DNA of 64,000 nucleotides. Origin: an uncultured Clostridia bacterium. GTDB lineage: Bacteria > Bacillota > Clostridia > Oscillospirales > Oscillospiraceae. Positions 62,778 through 64,000 of the stretch are shown piece after piece. The notes under the pieces were generated by a model. That model was not told where the DNA came from. It ran no database searches and saw only the letters and a list, made by a program, of their open reading frames with translations. Positions within the stretch are counted from its first letter, which is position 1. The number at the start of each line of letters is the position of its first letter. The translations under genes and the position numbers were made by a program. The DNA lies in NCBI GenBank assembly GCA_947649615.1, contig CANSSG010000002.1:62001-126000 (forward strand), written 5' to 3'.

Positions 62778-64000
<1,223 letters not shown>

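Overview
This 64 kb window comes from a GC-rich, motile, endospore-forming-type Clostridia, most likely a member of the Oscillospiraceae (Oscillibacter/Flavonifractor-like); the family placement is inference. Reasons: a Gram-positive flagellar gene order with no P- or L-ring genes, a CheC-type FliY, CheC/CheD/CheV, a CsrA-FliW pair, strong GGAGG ribosome binding sites with frequent GTG/TTG starts, and Spo0A-type boxes in front of the main operon.

Layout. 1-1431 (+) is the end of an ABC-2 drug/sodium-type exporter. 1518-2888 (-) holds a lipoprotein and a thioesterase. 3001-12497 (-) is a late flagellar block read right to left: fliD, fliS, a FliT-like gene, an orphan FtsE-like ATPase, a chemoreceptor, an FtsA-like actin-fold ATPase, a lipoprotein and a YjfB-type motility peptide; a sigma-28-like promoter precedes fliD. 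12647-14323 (+) is a two-gene unit inserted between the flagellar blocks: a ParA ATPase and a protein with a basic N-terminus, 39 Glu-Pro repeats and a ComFB domain. 14370-42352 (-) is the 28 kb fla/che operon: flgB-flgC-fliE-fliF-fliG-fliH-fliI-fliJ-unknown-fliK-flgD-flg_new-flgE-flbD-motA-motB-fliM-fliY-cheY-fliO-fliP-fliQ-fliR-flhB-flhA-fliA(sigma-28)-flhO-flhP-cheC-cheD-cheV-EAL/HDOD. 42755-48630 (-) is flgM-flgN-flgK-flgL-DUF6470-fliW-csrA, ending in a clear terminator. 48980-51136 (+) is PilZ protein, HExxH metallopeptidase and methyltransferase. 51231-54145 (-) is a PAS sensor and a REC-GGDEF diguanylate cyclase. 54306-57922 (-) is an alpha-L-fucosidase overlapping a transglutaminase-like protein. 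58120-59361 (+) is cutC and a hexapeptide acetyltransferase. 59473-62689 (+) holds phenylacetate-CoA ligase, its ACT-domain partner and an aminotransferase. 62778-64000 (-) is the C-terminal part of ATP-dependent PEP carboxykinase.

How the parts fit. The window encodes almost the whole basal body, hook, export gate, C-ring, stator, hook-filament junctions, cap, the sigma-28/FlgM checkpoint and the CsrA/FliW translational checkpoint. It lacks flagellin, fliL, flhF, flhG, cheA, cheW, cheB and cheR. Cyclic-di-GMP functions are unusually dense: a ComFB-type receptor, a degenerate EAL-HDOD protein, a PilZ protein and an active-looking diguanylate cyclase. The most interesting candidate system is the ParA/(EP)n-ComFB pair. 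It has the parts expected of a ParA-type positioning device (ATPase, basic tail, long stiff linker, nucleotide-binding head) and it sits in a flagellar locus that lacks the usual FlhF/FlhG positioning genes. Its function is inferred, not shown.
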